Notes: generated from the letters alone by a model not told the origin. Counted from the first letter of the stretch, positions 24,406 to 33,543 are shown. The stretch: 64,000 nt of DNA from CAVTWH01 sp963794685 (GCA_963794685.1 CAWCFK010000008.1:1-64000); one strand, 5' to 3'. A program made the numbers and translations.

Positions 24406-26132
24406 AACTGCGGCCGGGTACCCACTTCGCCCCGGTGCCCCAGGGCGTCTACTTCACCGGCAGCGGCCCGGCATTCGTCCTCACCGCACCACCGGCCCTC
24501 TACCCGGTACTCGACTCGCAGGTCGGGCTGCTGGCCGCCGGTACCGACCTGGACGAACTGGTTGCCGCACTGGGCAACGAATCCGCGCGTGCGGTCCTCG
24601 ACCGGGTACTGCACGCCCTGGTACAGCGCGACATCCTGCTCGACCTCGACAGCCTGGGTACCGCGCCACCCGACGCGGCAACCGCGGCCCGGTACGCGGA
24701 GGTGCTGAGCTACCTGGAGGCGCACTGTGCCGAGCCGTACAAGGCGTTCGCCCAGCTACGCTCCTGCCGGGTCGGCGTCCTCGGCGGCGGCCCCGCCGCC
24801 CCGGTGCTCCAGCGGGCGCTGACCCGCTACGGCGTCGAAGCCGTCGAACTGTCCGATGTGGACGGCAAGGCGCCCCGGCTGGATGGCGTGGTGGTGGTCG
24901 AGGACAGTACCGCCGCGCTGGATCTGATGGGGATCGCGCGGTCCCACCCGGAGCTGGCGCTGCTGCCGATCGCCGCGCGGTCCGGTGTCGCGCTCGTCGG
25001 ACCCGCACTGGCCGGGCCGGCAGCGATGGCCGACTTCCTGGCGGTCGCCGCGCGGGCCGGTGGATGGGCCGTGGTGGAGCCCGAGTTGGCCGCGCCACGG
25101 CCGTTGAGCGCCGTACTCGCCGGATCACTCGCCGGGCACGCGATCCTGACCCAACTGGTGGCCGAGGACCTCACCCCCGATCGTGAGGCCGCGACCCCGG
25201 CATCCACTCTGGTACACGGCCCGGAGCTGAACACCCGACTGCTCCCGGGCCGTCCCCAGCCGTCCGCAGCCGCCGCACCGCAATCCGCCGACGTGGTCGG
25301 GGAGGTCGATGGCGACTGGCCGGACGCGCCACCCGCGACCGCCGACGAGACACTGACCGTCCTCGCCCCGCTGACCGCCCGGTGGATCGGGATCATGCGG
25401 CGGGGCCGCGACCTCGACCTCGCCCAGCTGCCGCTGTCGTTGGCCACCGTGGACCTGCTGCCGACCGACCCGATCAGGTCGGCGGACCCGGTGCAGTGCC
25501 GGGCCGGTTGGGGCTCTGACCGGGCGCAGGCCAGCCTGAACGCGGTGCTCGCCGGTGTCCGCGACTGGGCCGGCCGCCGAGCGGGAGCCCGCACACCGGG
25601 CGAACCGGCCGCCGGGTACTCGCACCGGCGCTGGCTGCTCGACGGGGTACTGCGCTGCCTCGGACCGGAGTTGGTGGCGGGCGAGCAGGCCACCGAGATC
25701 GGCTGGGCGCAGCTGACCCGCCCAGGCCACCGGACGCTGTGGAGCCTGTGCGCCGAGTACTTCGACCGCACCGTGACGCTGCGCCGCTACGCCCTACCGG
25801 GAACCGGGCTGGCCCTGGCGGAGGCGGTGGACGCCACCGGCGAGATCCGGGTCGCCGAATGGGGGTACGGCCCCGATGCAGCAGTACAGCACGCGCTCGG
25901 CGCAGCCGTGGCACACGCTCAGGCGCCGGCCGAGGTACGGACCGCCCTGGCCGGCGGGTCGGTCGGTACCCGGTTCCTGGAGTTGGCGGCCCCGCAACAG
26001 CTCCACCCGGTCGCCGACCAGGTCCGGACGCTGCTGCGCGAACGCGGCCGGAAGGTGGCTGCCGACCGGATCCATACCGATCCGGTCATCGGCCCGCTTC
26101 CGCTGCACTGCGGACGGGTGTGGCTGTCATGA
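24396..26132 (+). CDS. E1-like (Ocin-ThiF type) leader-binding partner of YcaO, plus-arm copy
   Basis: The 578-residue protein starts MRVKLRPGTHFAPVPQGVYF, the typical opening of the TbtF-like proteins whose N-terminal RRE grips the leader. A ThiF-like fold follows, with VGVLGGGPAAPVLQRAL (about 126-142) as a relic of the nucleotide-binding loop. The C-terminal part contains YSHRRWLLDGVLRCLG and NLW-like helices shared with the copy at 6282. The GTG at 24396 overlaps the end of the LanB gene by ten bases, and the stop overlaps the YcaO start by four, so the three are translationally coupled. It should deliver the precursor to the YcaO protein encoded next. Confidence 0.82.
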   Translation: MRVKLRPGTHFAPVPQGVYFTGSGPAFVLTAPPALYPVLDSQVGLLAAGTDLDELVAALGNESARAVLDRVLHALVQRDILLDLDSLGTAPPDAATAARYAEVLSYLEAHCAEPYKAFAQLRSCRVGVLGGGPAAPVLQRALTRYGVEAVELSDVDGKAPRLDGVVVVEDSTAALDLMGIARSHPELALLPIAARSGVALVGPALAGPAAMADFLAVAARAGGWAVVEPELAAPRPLSAVLAGSLAGHAILTQLVAEDLTPDREAATPASTLVHGPELNTRLLPGRPQPSAAAAPQSADVVGEVDGDWPDAPPATADETLTVLAPLTARWIGIMRRGRDLDLAQLPLSLATVDLLPTDPIRSADPVQCRAGWGSDRAQASLNAVLAGVRDWAGRRAGARTPGEPAAGYSHRRWLLDGVLRCLGPELVAGEQATEIGWAQLTRPGHRTLWSLCAEYFDRTVTLRRYALPGTGLALAEAVDATGEIRVAEWGYGPDAAVQHALGAAVAHAQAPAEVRTALAGGSVGTRFLELAAPQQLHPVADQVRTLLRERGRKVAADRIHTDPVIGPLPLHCGRVWLS

Positions 26133-28066
26133 CGGTTCTTCCGCTCGACTTTCCGGGCGGCGCCGCCGCCGTGGCGGTCCCGCCATGGATCGGCCCCGGC
26201 GCACCCGCCGGCTGGGACTGGGCTGCCCTCGCCGCCCGGCTGGACGGTGTGCTGCTGGTCGCCGGTGGCGGCTTCGACCAGGACTGGGAACGACGGGCGC
26301 AGGCAGCGGCGCGGGACTCGGCTGTGTCGCTGCTGTCCCTGCGGTTCACCGCGACCGAGCTGCTGATCGGTCCACTATGGACATCCGTCGACCGGTCCGG
26401 CTGCGCCGGCTGCGCCCAGGCAGCCTCGCTTTACCAGCAGTGGCCCAAGGCGGCGCGCCCCGAACGTGACCGGGCGCTACGCGAGCGGGCCGGTGCGCCC
26501 CCGGTCGCCGTAACCACCGCCGGCTCGGGGTTCCCGGCGTGGCTGGAGCCGGCCGTAGCGGCCGTCCTGTCGGCTGCCTGGCGGCCCGGGGACCTGGTGG
26601 CGATGAGCGCGGCCGGCACGGTCACCCGGCACCGGATCGCCGCCACCTTCCGCTGCCAGATCTGCGCCGCCCCGGCAGGTCCGCTACTCGGTACGGCTGA
26701 CCCGGCACCGGCACCGCTGCTGCTGACCCCCCGGCCCAGCACGGCGCGGGTACCGACGCGGGGCGGGGCGCCGTTCGGCCTGGACTCCGAACGGATGCGC
26801 GCCGCACTCGGCGATGCCCGCTTCGGGCCGGTGGTGCGGATGACCCGTAACTCCGAGGGGGCCTTCCCGATGAGCGAGGTGGAGCTGCTGGCCGGCACCC
26901 CGGCCGGGGTCGGGCGCGGGCGGCGCTTCGCCGACGCGGAGTGCATCGGGGTCCTGGAGGCGTACGAGCGGCTCGGCGGGTACCCGCACGCGGCCACCAT
27001 CGTGCCGGCCACCAGCCGCGCCGAACTCGGCGAGCGGGCCATCGACCCGACGCGCCTGGGCGGGTACACCGACGCCCAGCTGGCCGCGCCCACCTGCAAA
27101 GTGGCCCGCTACCACGACGACGCAGCACTGGACTGGGTGTGGTCGCGGCCGCTGCGCGGCGGTACCCCCCTGCTGGTACCCGCCGAGGTCGGCTTCTACC
27201 GCTACGGCTACGGCCTACGTGGCGAGCCGGGCACCCGACGCGGCTACTTCCTCGACTCCTCCAGCGGCAGCGCGCTCGGCAGCAGCCTTGAGGAGGCGGC
27301 CCTGCACTCGCTGCTGGAACTCGCCGAGCGCGACGCCTTCCTGCAGGCCTGGCACCGGGCGCGGCCGGTACCGGTGATCGACCCGGCCAGCGTCGACGAC
27401 CCGGACTCCCGGCTGATGCTCCAACTCGCCGACGACCGCGGCTACGACGTGCACCTGCTGGTGGCCACCGCCGACATTCCGGTGCCGGTGGTGTGGGCGC
27501 TGGCCCTGCGCCGCGACGGTGCGCTGCCGGCCAGCTTCAGCGCGGCCGGCTGCCATCCCGATCCCGCACAGGCCGTGCGTTCGGCACTGTGGGAGCTGTC
27601 CCAGCTCGTCGCGGCCGGGCTGGCCTGGGACCCGGAGCCGCTGCGCCCGACCATTGCCGACCCGTGGCTGATCGAGGACATCCCGGGCCACTGGCGGCGG
27701 TACACCTTCCCCGAGCTGCTGCCCCGGGTACACAGCGTGCTCGGCGGTCCGCGGCTGCCGCTGGCGACCGCCTTCCCCGGCTGGCCGCAGCACCTGGTCG
27801 AGGCGGCCGGCGGCGACGTGACCGGCGCCCTGGACCTGGTGGCCGCGCTGTTCGAGCAGGCCGGGCTGGACCAGATCCTGGTGGTCGACCAGTCCACCCC
27901 AGACCACGCGGCGCTGGCCCTGTCGGTCGTCAAGTGCGTCGTGCCGGGCATCCTGCCGATGTGCTTCGGCCAGGCACACCAGCGGCTGACCGGCCTGCCC
28001 CGGCTGCACGCGGCCGGTGGACCCGACCCGGCGCTCGCCCCGTACGACCCGCACCCGTTCCCCTGA
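26129..28066 (+). CDS. YcaO-domain azoline cyclodehydratase
   Basis: The 645-residue protein converts Cys/Ser/Thr to thiazoline/oxazoline using ATP. The N-terminal part has two CxxC pairs (CAGCAQ near 92-97 and CQICA near 174-178) that may bind zinc. The YcaO core, from about residue 255, has ATP-binding stretches FADAECIGVLEAYERLGG (about 267-284) and SLEEAALHSLLELAERDAF (about 386-404). It ends PYDPHPFP, so it has the PxPxP C-terminus seen in azoline-forming YcaOs. This is the only YcaO gene in the window, although two E1-like partners and two dehydrogenases are present. The start overlaps the upstream stop (ATGA). Confidence 0.9.
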   Translation: MTVLPLDFPGGAAAVAVPPWIGPGAPAGWDWAALAARLDGVLLVAGGGFDQDWERRAQAAARDSAVSLLSLRFTATELLIGPLWTSVDRSGCAGCAQAASLYQQWPKAARPERDRALRERAGAPPVAVTTAGSGFPAWLEPAVAAVLSAAWRPGDLVAMSAAGTVTRHRIAATFRCQICAAPAGPLLGTADPAPAPLLLTPRPSTARVPTRGGAPFGLDSERMRAALGDARFGPVVRMTRNSEGAFPMSEVELLAGTPAGVGRGRRFADAECIGVLEAYERLGGYPHAATIVPATSRAELGERAIDPTRLGGYTDAQLAAPTCKVARYHDDAALDWVWSRPLRGGTPLLVPAEVGFYRYGYGLRGEPGTRRGYFLDSSSGSALGSSLEEAALHSLLELAERDAFLQAWHRARPVPVIDPASVDDPDSRLMLQLADDRGYDVHLLVATADIPVPVVWALALRRDGALPASFSAAGCHPDPAQAVRSALWELSQLVAAGLAWDPEPLRPTIADPWLIEDIPGHWRRYTFPELLPRVHSVLGGPRLPLATAFPGWPQHLVEAAGGDVTGALDLVAALFEQAGLDQILVVDQSTPDHAALALSVVKCVVPGILPMCFGQAHQRLTGLPRLHAAGGPDPALAPYDPHPFP

Positions 28067-28170
28067 CCCGCAGCCACCGCACGCCACCGGACCGGCCGGG
28101 CCCGGTGGCCATCCCGCAACCGCCGGCCGGCGCGCGAGTTCCGGCGCCGACCGGCCGATCGGAGGACGCC

Positions 28171-29736
28171 ATGACGGGCACGCTCGACATCCGCCGCTTC
28201 GCGTACCGGCAGGGTCCGGGCAAGCGCTACCTGGGCGAGCAGGGCGAGATCGACGACGCCGAACTGACCGCCAGCCTGGTACCACCGGCCACCGCCCGGG
28301 GCACCCTCGGCATGCCGCTACCACTGTCCACCTGCGACACGCTGGCCGACGTCCGGTTCCCGCAGCCGGTGACGGTCGCGCCGGCCGAGCGCCTCGGCCA
28401 GTTGCTGCTGCTGGCTCTCGGACTCCAGCGGCGGGAGCCGGACAACCGGTACAACGACCACCGGGCGGTCGCCTCGGGCCGGGCGAAGTTCCCGGTCCAC
28501 GTGTTCGTCCGGTGGCCGGACCGGCTGGCCTACCTCGACCTGTACCGGCACGCGCTGGTCGACGCGGGGCCTCGCACCGGTACCGACCCGGGGGTGACGT
28601 TGCTACTCGCCGCCCGCTACGGCGACCTGCCCAGCCCCTACGGGCGGCTGCGGTACGCCGTCGGGGAGGTCGAACTGGGCGTTACCCTGCGCGCCCTGGC
28701 CACCGCCGCCCAGGTACTCGGCGTCGAGGCCAGCGCCACCCTCACCGGCCCCCGATGTCGTGCCGCGGCAACGGAACTGGCGGCCACCGGCCCGGGTACC
28801 TGGTCCGCGCCGGTCCTCGTGGACCTGGTGGGACTCCCGCCCCGCCCGGCACTGCGAACGCTGCCCGGCGCGCCCCGCCCGGTAACGGACACGGTCGACC
28901 GACTGCTGGCCGGCCCGCCGAGCGACTCGATCCTGGAGTCGGCCACGGTCAGCGCCGCCCGGCTCGACCCGCCCGCAACCCCGCCCGGCCCCGCCCGGTC
29001 CCTGCCCGCCCCGACGCCCCACCCCCTCCCGGACGGGCCCGACCTGGCCCCCCTCGGCCCGGACCGGCCCGACCTGAACGGGCCCGAGCTGGACGGGCGC
29101 GAGCTGGACGGCACCGGTCCGAGCTGGGCTGAGGTGCTGTGGACGCGCAGCGCGGGACGGGTACCGGAACGGTTGTGGGGCTTCGCCTTCCAACCCGCCC
29201 CGGTGCCGGCGGCTGCCGTGGCGGCGCTGCTCGCCTGGGCAGGGGTTCCCCCGCCAATGCCACTGCCGACCGACCTCGCCGACCGGCTCCGGACCCGGGT
29301 TGTCCTGCGCGGTGTCACCGACCTCGCCGACGGCGTCTACCGCCTCGACCCGGCCACCGGCACGCTGACGTTGCAGCGTAAGGATTCTGGAGTCTTCGCC
29401 GCCGCCCAGGCCGGCTTCGGTCAGCCGCCTGCCCCGGACACCGACTCCGGTCTGCGGCACGCCTCGCTCGCCTTCGTGGTCAGCGCCGACGTCGACGGGC
29501 TGCTCACCGACCTCGGACCGGTCGGGCTGAGTCTGGTCAACCTGTGGTGCGGCTGGAGCAGCCACGGACTGTGCCTGGCCGCCGCCGCCGCCGGGTTGGC
29601 CGCCCGGCCGGCCCGCTCCTACGACGAGCACACCCTGGCCATGCTGCTCGACCTGCCGCGCGGCGAACTCCCGGTGTTCCTCACGGTCTGCGGCCACTCC
29701 CGCCTGACCGGCCCCGCCCTGGACCTGCGCCCATGA
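28171..29736 (+). CDS. SagB-like azoline dehydrogenase (plus-arm copy)
   Basis: The 521-residue nitroreductase-like protein should use FMN to oxidise azolines to azoles. Shared landmarks with the copy at 4726 are FAYRQGPGKRYLGEQGE at the N-terminus, LQRREPDNRYNDHRAVASGR with FPVHVFVRW (about 90-120), YLDLYRHALVD, and ARSYDEHTLAMLLDLPRG with FLTVCGHSRL at the end. A Pro/Asp/Gly-rich linker (about 270-315) is longer than in the other copy. The ATG at 28171 has GGAGG nearby (GATCGGAGGACGCC). The start of the next gene overlaps its stop. Confidence 0.82.
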   Translation: MTGTLDIRRFAYRQGPGKRYLGEQGEIDDAELTASLVPPATARGTLGMPLPLSTCDTLADVRFPQPVTVAPAERLGQLLLLALGLQRREPDNRYNDHRAVASGRAKFPVHVFVRWPDRLAYLDLYRHALVDAGPRTGTDPGVTLLLAARYGDLPSPYGRLRYAVGEVELGVTLRALATAAQVLGVEASATLTGPRCRAAATELAATGPGTWSAPVLVDLVGLPPRPALRTLPGAPRPVTDTVDRLLAGPPSDSILESATVSAARLDPPATPPGPARSLPAPTPHPLPDGPDLAPLGPDRPDLNGPELDGRELDGTGPSWAEVLWTRSAGRVPERLWGFAFQPAPVPAAAVAALLAWAGVPPPMPLPTDLADRLRTRVVLRGVTDLADGVYRLDPATGTLTLQRKDSGVFAAAQAGFGQPPAPDTDSGLRHASLAFVVSADVDGLLTDLGPVGLSLVNLWCGWSSHGLCLAAAAAGLAARPARSYDEHTLAMLLDLPRGELPVFLTVCGHSRLTGPALDLRP

Positions 29737-30755
29737 CCGCCCCCGACCGGACTCAGCCGCATCCCACCACGGCCGCCGACGCCACTGCCGCAGACGTCAC
29801 CACGGCCGCGAACCCCGCCGCCCCGGGCAGCGCCCGCTCACCGAGCGCACCGGTGGCCCTGGCGGGGAACCGCTGGGAGAGCTGGCATCTGCACATCGAT
29901 TCGCTGACGCCACCGGCGCTGGAGACCGCGCTGCTGACCGTGCTCGCCCCCGCGCTCGCCGAACTCGCCGGCCCGGACGGCAACGCGGCACCCCGACCGT
30001 GGTTCTTCATCCGCTACTGGCAGGGCGGACCGCACCTGCGACTGCGGGTGGCTGACTGCACCGCGGCGGAGCGCGACCGGCTGGTCGAACGGCTCAGCGC
30101 CGGCCTGGCCACCTTGAACGCGGGGCTGGCCGGATCCGAGCGGATCTCCGAAGCCAGTTACCTCGCCGCCGCCACACCGATTTCCGCACTCGGTCAGCGC
30201 GGCGCAGCCGAGCCGGTCGAACCGCTGCGCGCGGGCGGCGTGCACCGCGTCGGGTACGAGCCGGAGTACGGCCGCTACGGCGGTGCAGACCTGATCGCCG
30301 TGACTGAACAACTGTTCCACGCCTCCAGCGTGGTCAGCCTGCGGGCCTGCCGGCAGCGCACCACCTTCGCCCAACACTTCGCCGACGGCCTGGAGGCGAT
30401 GGCCGCGACCCTGTCGGCCTGGCCCGGCGACCGGCTGACCCTGCTCCGCGCGGTGACGGACGGCTGGGCGCCCTGGGTGGCGCAGGAGTCCGCGACCATC
30501 GCACGGTTCGCCGACCTGGCCGCCCCCAACCGCGCCGACCTGCAAGAACTCGCGGCCGGCGCGCCCTCACGCTGGTCACCGTGGACCCGCCGGCTGGCCG
30601 CCGCGACGCACGCGTGGATCGACCGGCACGGCATCCCCGTGGCCGCCCAGATCGTCGGCTCACACCTGCACATGACGCAGAACCGGCTCGGTGTCGGTGG
30701 GGCCCGGGAGGGGATCATCGCCGCCACCCTGCTCCGCCTACTGACCACTACGTAG
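29733..30755 (+). CDS. SpaB_C/TbtC-like glutamate elimination protein
   Basis: The 340-residue protein has the thiopeptide-type SpaB_C domain: WESWHLHIDSLTPPALE (about 49-65), WFFIRYWQGGPHLRLRV (about 90-106), VGYEPEYGRYGGADL and the late HLHMTQNRLGVGG. These proteins eliminate glutamate from glutamylated Ser/Thr to give dehydroamino acids, completing the work of the split LanB at 21829. An Ala/Thr-rich, probably disordered tail of about 45 residues precedes the domain. It is coupled to the dehydrogenase gene by an ATGA overlap. A sharply different protein of similar size at 20728 probably does the ring-forming step. Confidence 0.85.
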   Translation: MTAPDRTQPHPTTAADATAADVTTAANPAAPGSARSPSAPVALAGNRWESWHLHIDSLTPPALETALLTVLAPALAELAGPDGNAAPRPWFFIRYWQGGPHLRLRVADCTAAERDRLVERLSAGLATLNAGLAGSERISEASYLAAATPISALGQRGAAEPVEPLRAGGVHRVGYEPEYGRYGGADLIAVTEQLFHASSVVSLRACRQRTTFAQHFADGLEAMAATLSAWPGDRLTLLRAVTDGWAPWVAQESATIARFADLAAPNRADLQELAAGAPSRWSPWTRRLAAATHAWIDRHGIPVAAQIVGSHLHMTQNRLGVGGAREGIIAATLLRLLTTT

Positions 30756-30848
30756 TCGCCCGCGCACAGATTGGTGGATACACCGATGCGCGCGCAGGCC
30801 TCTCACACAACACTCTTCAGGTACATCCCCCGGAACAGGAGGCTTGAC

Positions 30849-31757
30849 ATGGCAGTCACCGCCGTCGAGTCCAGCCCCGCGAGCCCTTCGAACCCATCCG
30901 GTTCGGGCGGCTCGCCACACAGGCCGGAACCGCCGACCCCACCTACCGCGAACGTCACTGACCTGCTGCTCAATCTCGCCGGCGCGGCCCAGTTATGGCA
31001 GCGCACCCTGCTCGACGCCCACGGTGCCCTGGCCGGCCGGTCCGACCCGGACCCGACCGCCGACCAGCACACCGATCAGTTCGAGATCGTCGTCGGTGCC
31101 GCCGCCATCGAGGCGGTACTGGTGCGGCTGCTACGCCGGGCCCGCCGCGTCTCCGTCTGGCTGCATCCCCGGGTTGCCGGCGGTCCGGCGGCGACCAACC
31201 CGGTCGACCTGCTCGGCCTTGCCGCCGCCCAGCCCGGCCTGAAGACCCGCGCGCTGCTCGCCGCCGCCGACAACGAGCCGTTGCCGACCACCCTGGTGGC
31301 CCGGGGCGAACCGGCACCCGATGTACGGGTGACCAGCTCCCGCAACCCCACCGGCGCGGCCCAGCACGACACGATGGTGCTCGACGGCAGCGCCCTGGCG
31401 ATCCTCGCCTGCGACAGCGACGGCCAGCCCAAGACCGTGGTGGTGGCCCAGCCGGTGCTCGCCGACGTGGTGCAGTCGTTCTTCGATTCGCTGTGGACCA
31501 ACGCGGTACCGGTGCCGCATGTACTGCGTATGCAGAGCGTGCTCGGTGGCCGGGTGAAGCAGGAGATCCTGCGCCGCCTCGCCGACGGGGACAAGGACGA
31601 GGCGATCGCCCGGGGACTGGGCATCTCACTGCGCACCTGCCGCCGGTACATCGCCGAGATCATCGCGGCGGCCGGGGCGGTCAGCCGGTTCCAGGCCGGC
31701 TTCCTGCTCGCCTTCGACCAGCCGGCCTGCTTCACCGACCTGAAAGCCGCCTCGTGA
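30849..31757 (+). CDS. HTH transcriptional regulator (LuxR-like C-terminus), cluster-situated
   Basis: The 302-residue protein has a Pro/Ser-rich start, a sensor-like middle (FEIVVGAAAIEAVLVRLLR, then VSVWLHPRV) and a C-terminal helix-turn-helix: EILRRLADGDKDEAIARGL then SLRTCRRYIAEII. The layout resembles TrmB-like/LuxR-like regulators found beside actinobacterial RiPP clusters. The ATG at 30849 follows CAGGAGG; the frame opens upstream without a better site. A TTA codon at 30993-30995 (codon 49) is notable, since the tailoring genes appear free of TTA. The gene lies between the elimination protein and the second exporter, with a GTGA overlap to the latter, so it is probably made late in the operon as a feedback or resistance controller. 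Confidence 0.7.
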   Translation: MAVTAVESSPASPSNPSGSGGSPHRPEPPTPPTANVTDLLLNLAGAAQLWQRTLLDAHGALAGRSDPDPTADQHTDQFEIVVGAAAIEAVLVRLLRRARRVSVWLHPRVAGGPAATNPVDLLGLAAAQPGLKTRALLAAADNEPLPTTLVARGEPAPDVRVTSSRNPTGAAQHDTMVLDGSALAILACDSDGQPKTVVVAQPVLADVVQSFFDSLWTNAVPVPHVLRMQSVLGGRVKQEILRRLADGDKDEAIARGLGISLRTCRRYIAEIIAAAGAVSRFQAGFLLAFDQPACFTDLKAAS

Positions 31758-32776
31758 GATCCACCGGTATGCCACCGGCGCTGCTGCTGCGCGGGCTGAC
31801 CAAGCGGTTCGGGCAACTCACCGCCGTCGACGGGGTGAGCGTGCGGATCGAGCCCGGCGAGGTGGTCGCCGTCCTGGGGCCCAACGGCGCCGGCAAGTCG
31901 ACCACCATCGACATGGTGCTCGGCCTGGCCCGACCGGACGCGGGGGAGGTCGAGGTCTTCGGCCACCCACCGTCGTACGCCGTTGCGCGCGGCGAGGTGG
32001 CCGCCGTCATGCAATCCGGCGGCCTGCTCAAGGACTTCACCGTCGCCGAGACGGTGCGCTACATCGCCTCCGTCTACCCGCGCAGTCGACCGGTGGCCGA
32101 GGTACTGGCGCGGGCAGGCCTCACCGGGCTGGCCGACCGGCGGGTCGGTAGGTGCTCGGGCGGCGAACAGCAGCGGCTGCGCTTCGCGCTCGCACTGGTA
32201 CCGCAGCCCCGGCTGCTGATCCTCGACGAGCCCACGGCCGGCATGGACGTCGACGGTCGGCGGGAGTTCTGGGCGGCCATCCGGCACGACGCCGATCAGG
32301 GTCGGACAGTCCTGTTCGCCACCCACTACCTCGACGAGGCCGATGCGTACGCCGACCGGATCGTCCTGATCCACCACGGCGCCGTGGTGGCCGACGGCCC
32401 GACCGCGACCATCCGCAGCCTCGCCAGCGGCCGACTGGTCCGGGCCACCTGGCCGCACGCCGACCGGGACGCGCTGCTGGCGCTGCCCGGGGTCGAGTCG
32501 GTGGAGTTGCGCGGCGACACCGTACTGGTCCGCTCGGTCGACTCCGACGAGGTAGCCCGCTACCTGCTGACCCGTACCGACGCAGCTGACCTGGAAGTCA
32601 CCGCGGCCAATCTGGAAGCCGCCTTCATCGCCCTCACCAGCGCCGACCCCGCCCCGCCCGGCCCCGCCCCGCCCGGCTCCGCCCCGCCCGGCTCCGCCCC
32701 GCTCGCCGCCACCCTGCTCGACGTCGGCCCGTCCGGAGTCACCCCACTCGACATCATGCCGGAGAGTCGCCGATGA
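31754..32776 (+). CDS. ABC exporter ATP-binding protein, second system
   Basis: The 340-residue ATPase carries Walker A GPNGAGKS (42-49), signature CSGGEQQR (135-142) and Walker B LLILDEPTAGMD. The GTG at 31754 overlaps the regulator stop; an ATG at 31769 is possible. It ends in a low-complexity tail that includes three 15-base repeats coding APPGP/APPGS. It pairs with the permease starting at 32773 (ATGA overlap). Because it is the last pair of the RiPP operon, it likely exports product or gives immunity, in parallel with the pair at 17859-19645. Confidence 0.87.
   Translation: MRSTGMPPALLLRGLTKRFGQLTAVDGVSVRIEPGEVVAVLGPNGAGKSTTIDMVLGLARPDAGEVEVFGHPPSYAVARGEVAAVMQSGGLLKDFTVAETVRYIASVYPRSRPVAEVLARAGLTGLADRRVGRCSGGEQQRLRFALALVPQPRLLILDEPTAGMDVDGRREFWAAIRHDADQGRTVLFATHYLDEADAYADRIVLIHHGAVVADGPTATIRSLASGRLVRATWPHADRDALLALPGVESVELRGDTVLVRSVDSDEVARYLLTRTDAADLEVTAANLEAAFIALTSADPAPPGPAPPGSAPPGSAPLAATLLDVGPSGVTPLDIMPESRR
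32651..32695 (+). repeat. Three 15-base tandem repeats coding Pro-rich tail
   Basis: Three copies of GCCCCGCCCGGC(C/T)CC lie in frame near the 3' end of the ATPase gene and encode AlaProProGly(Pro/Ser) units. Such repeats vary easily in length by slippage. Confidence 0.85.
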
Positions 32777-33543
32777 GCAGTGTCACCGTGCCCCCGCGCC
32801 CGTACCCGTTCGCCGGCTTCAACCTCACCGCACTCGGCCTGGAGGTGCGCCGGGTCCTGCGCAACCGCCGTACCCTCATCTTCATCCTGGCCATGCCGGC
32901 GGTGTTCTTCCTCTTCTTCGGCCTGCCCTACCGCTCGCAGAGCGGCGGCAGCTCCCGGGCGCTGGCCGAAATCATGGTCAACATGGCCAGCTACGGTGCG
33001 ATGGTCGCCGCGACGTCGTGCGGTGCCGCCGTGGCGGTTGAGCGGAGCCTGGGCTGGAGTCGCCAGCTTCGGCTGACCCCGCTGCGGCCGATGGCGTACA
33101 TCGCTTTGAAGATGCTCACCGCGATGGTGCTCGGTCTGGTCGCCGTGCTGGTCGAGTTCGTCCTCGGCGCGGTCGCCGGGGTACGCATGCCGCTGCACGT
33201 CTGGCTGCTGTGCGGGCTCGCCGGCTGGCTCGGCTCACTGGTGTTCGCGGCCTTCGGCCTGTTCATGGGATTCGCCCTGCCATCGGAGAACGTCATGCAG
33301 TTCGTCGGCCCACTGCTGGCGCTGCTCTCCCTGTGCGGCGGCGTCTTCATCCCGCTCGACCTGTTGCCAGCAGAGCTGCGGTCGGTCGCCGTCTTCACCC
33401 CGATGTACGGCGTCGCGGTGATCGCCCGCTCGCCACTGACCGGAGGCTTCAGCGCGGCGGCGGTCGCCAACGTACTGGGGTGGGGTTCGCTGTTCGTCTT
33501 CGCAGCGGTCGCCCTGTTCCGCCGCGACACCGCCCGGGTCTGA
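32773..33543 (+). CDS. ABC-2 type permease, second system
   Basis: The 256-residue protein has six hydrophobic segments, starting with TLIFILAMPAVFFLFFGLPY and continuing through MVAATSCGAAVAVE, TAMVLGLVAVLVEFVLGAV and GPLLALLSLCGGVFIPLDLL. This is the usual ABC-2 permease pattern with the conserved FIPLDLLP loop. It is coupled to its ATPase by an ATGA overlap and is the last gene of the plus-strand operon. Substrate choice cannot be read from the sequence. Confidence 0.86.
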   Translation: MSSVTVPPRPYPFAGFNLTALGLEVRRVLRNRRTLIFILAMPAVFFLFFGLPYRSQSGGSSRALAEIMVNMASYGAMVAATSCGAAVAVERSLGWSRQLRLTPLRPMAYIALKMLTAMVLGLVAVLVEFVLGAVAGVRMPLHVWLLCGLAGWLGSLVFAAFGLFMGFALPSENVMQFVGPLLALLSLCGGVFIPLDLLPAELRSVAVFTPMYGVAVIARSPLTGGFSAAAVANVLGWGSLFVFAAVALFRRDTARV

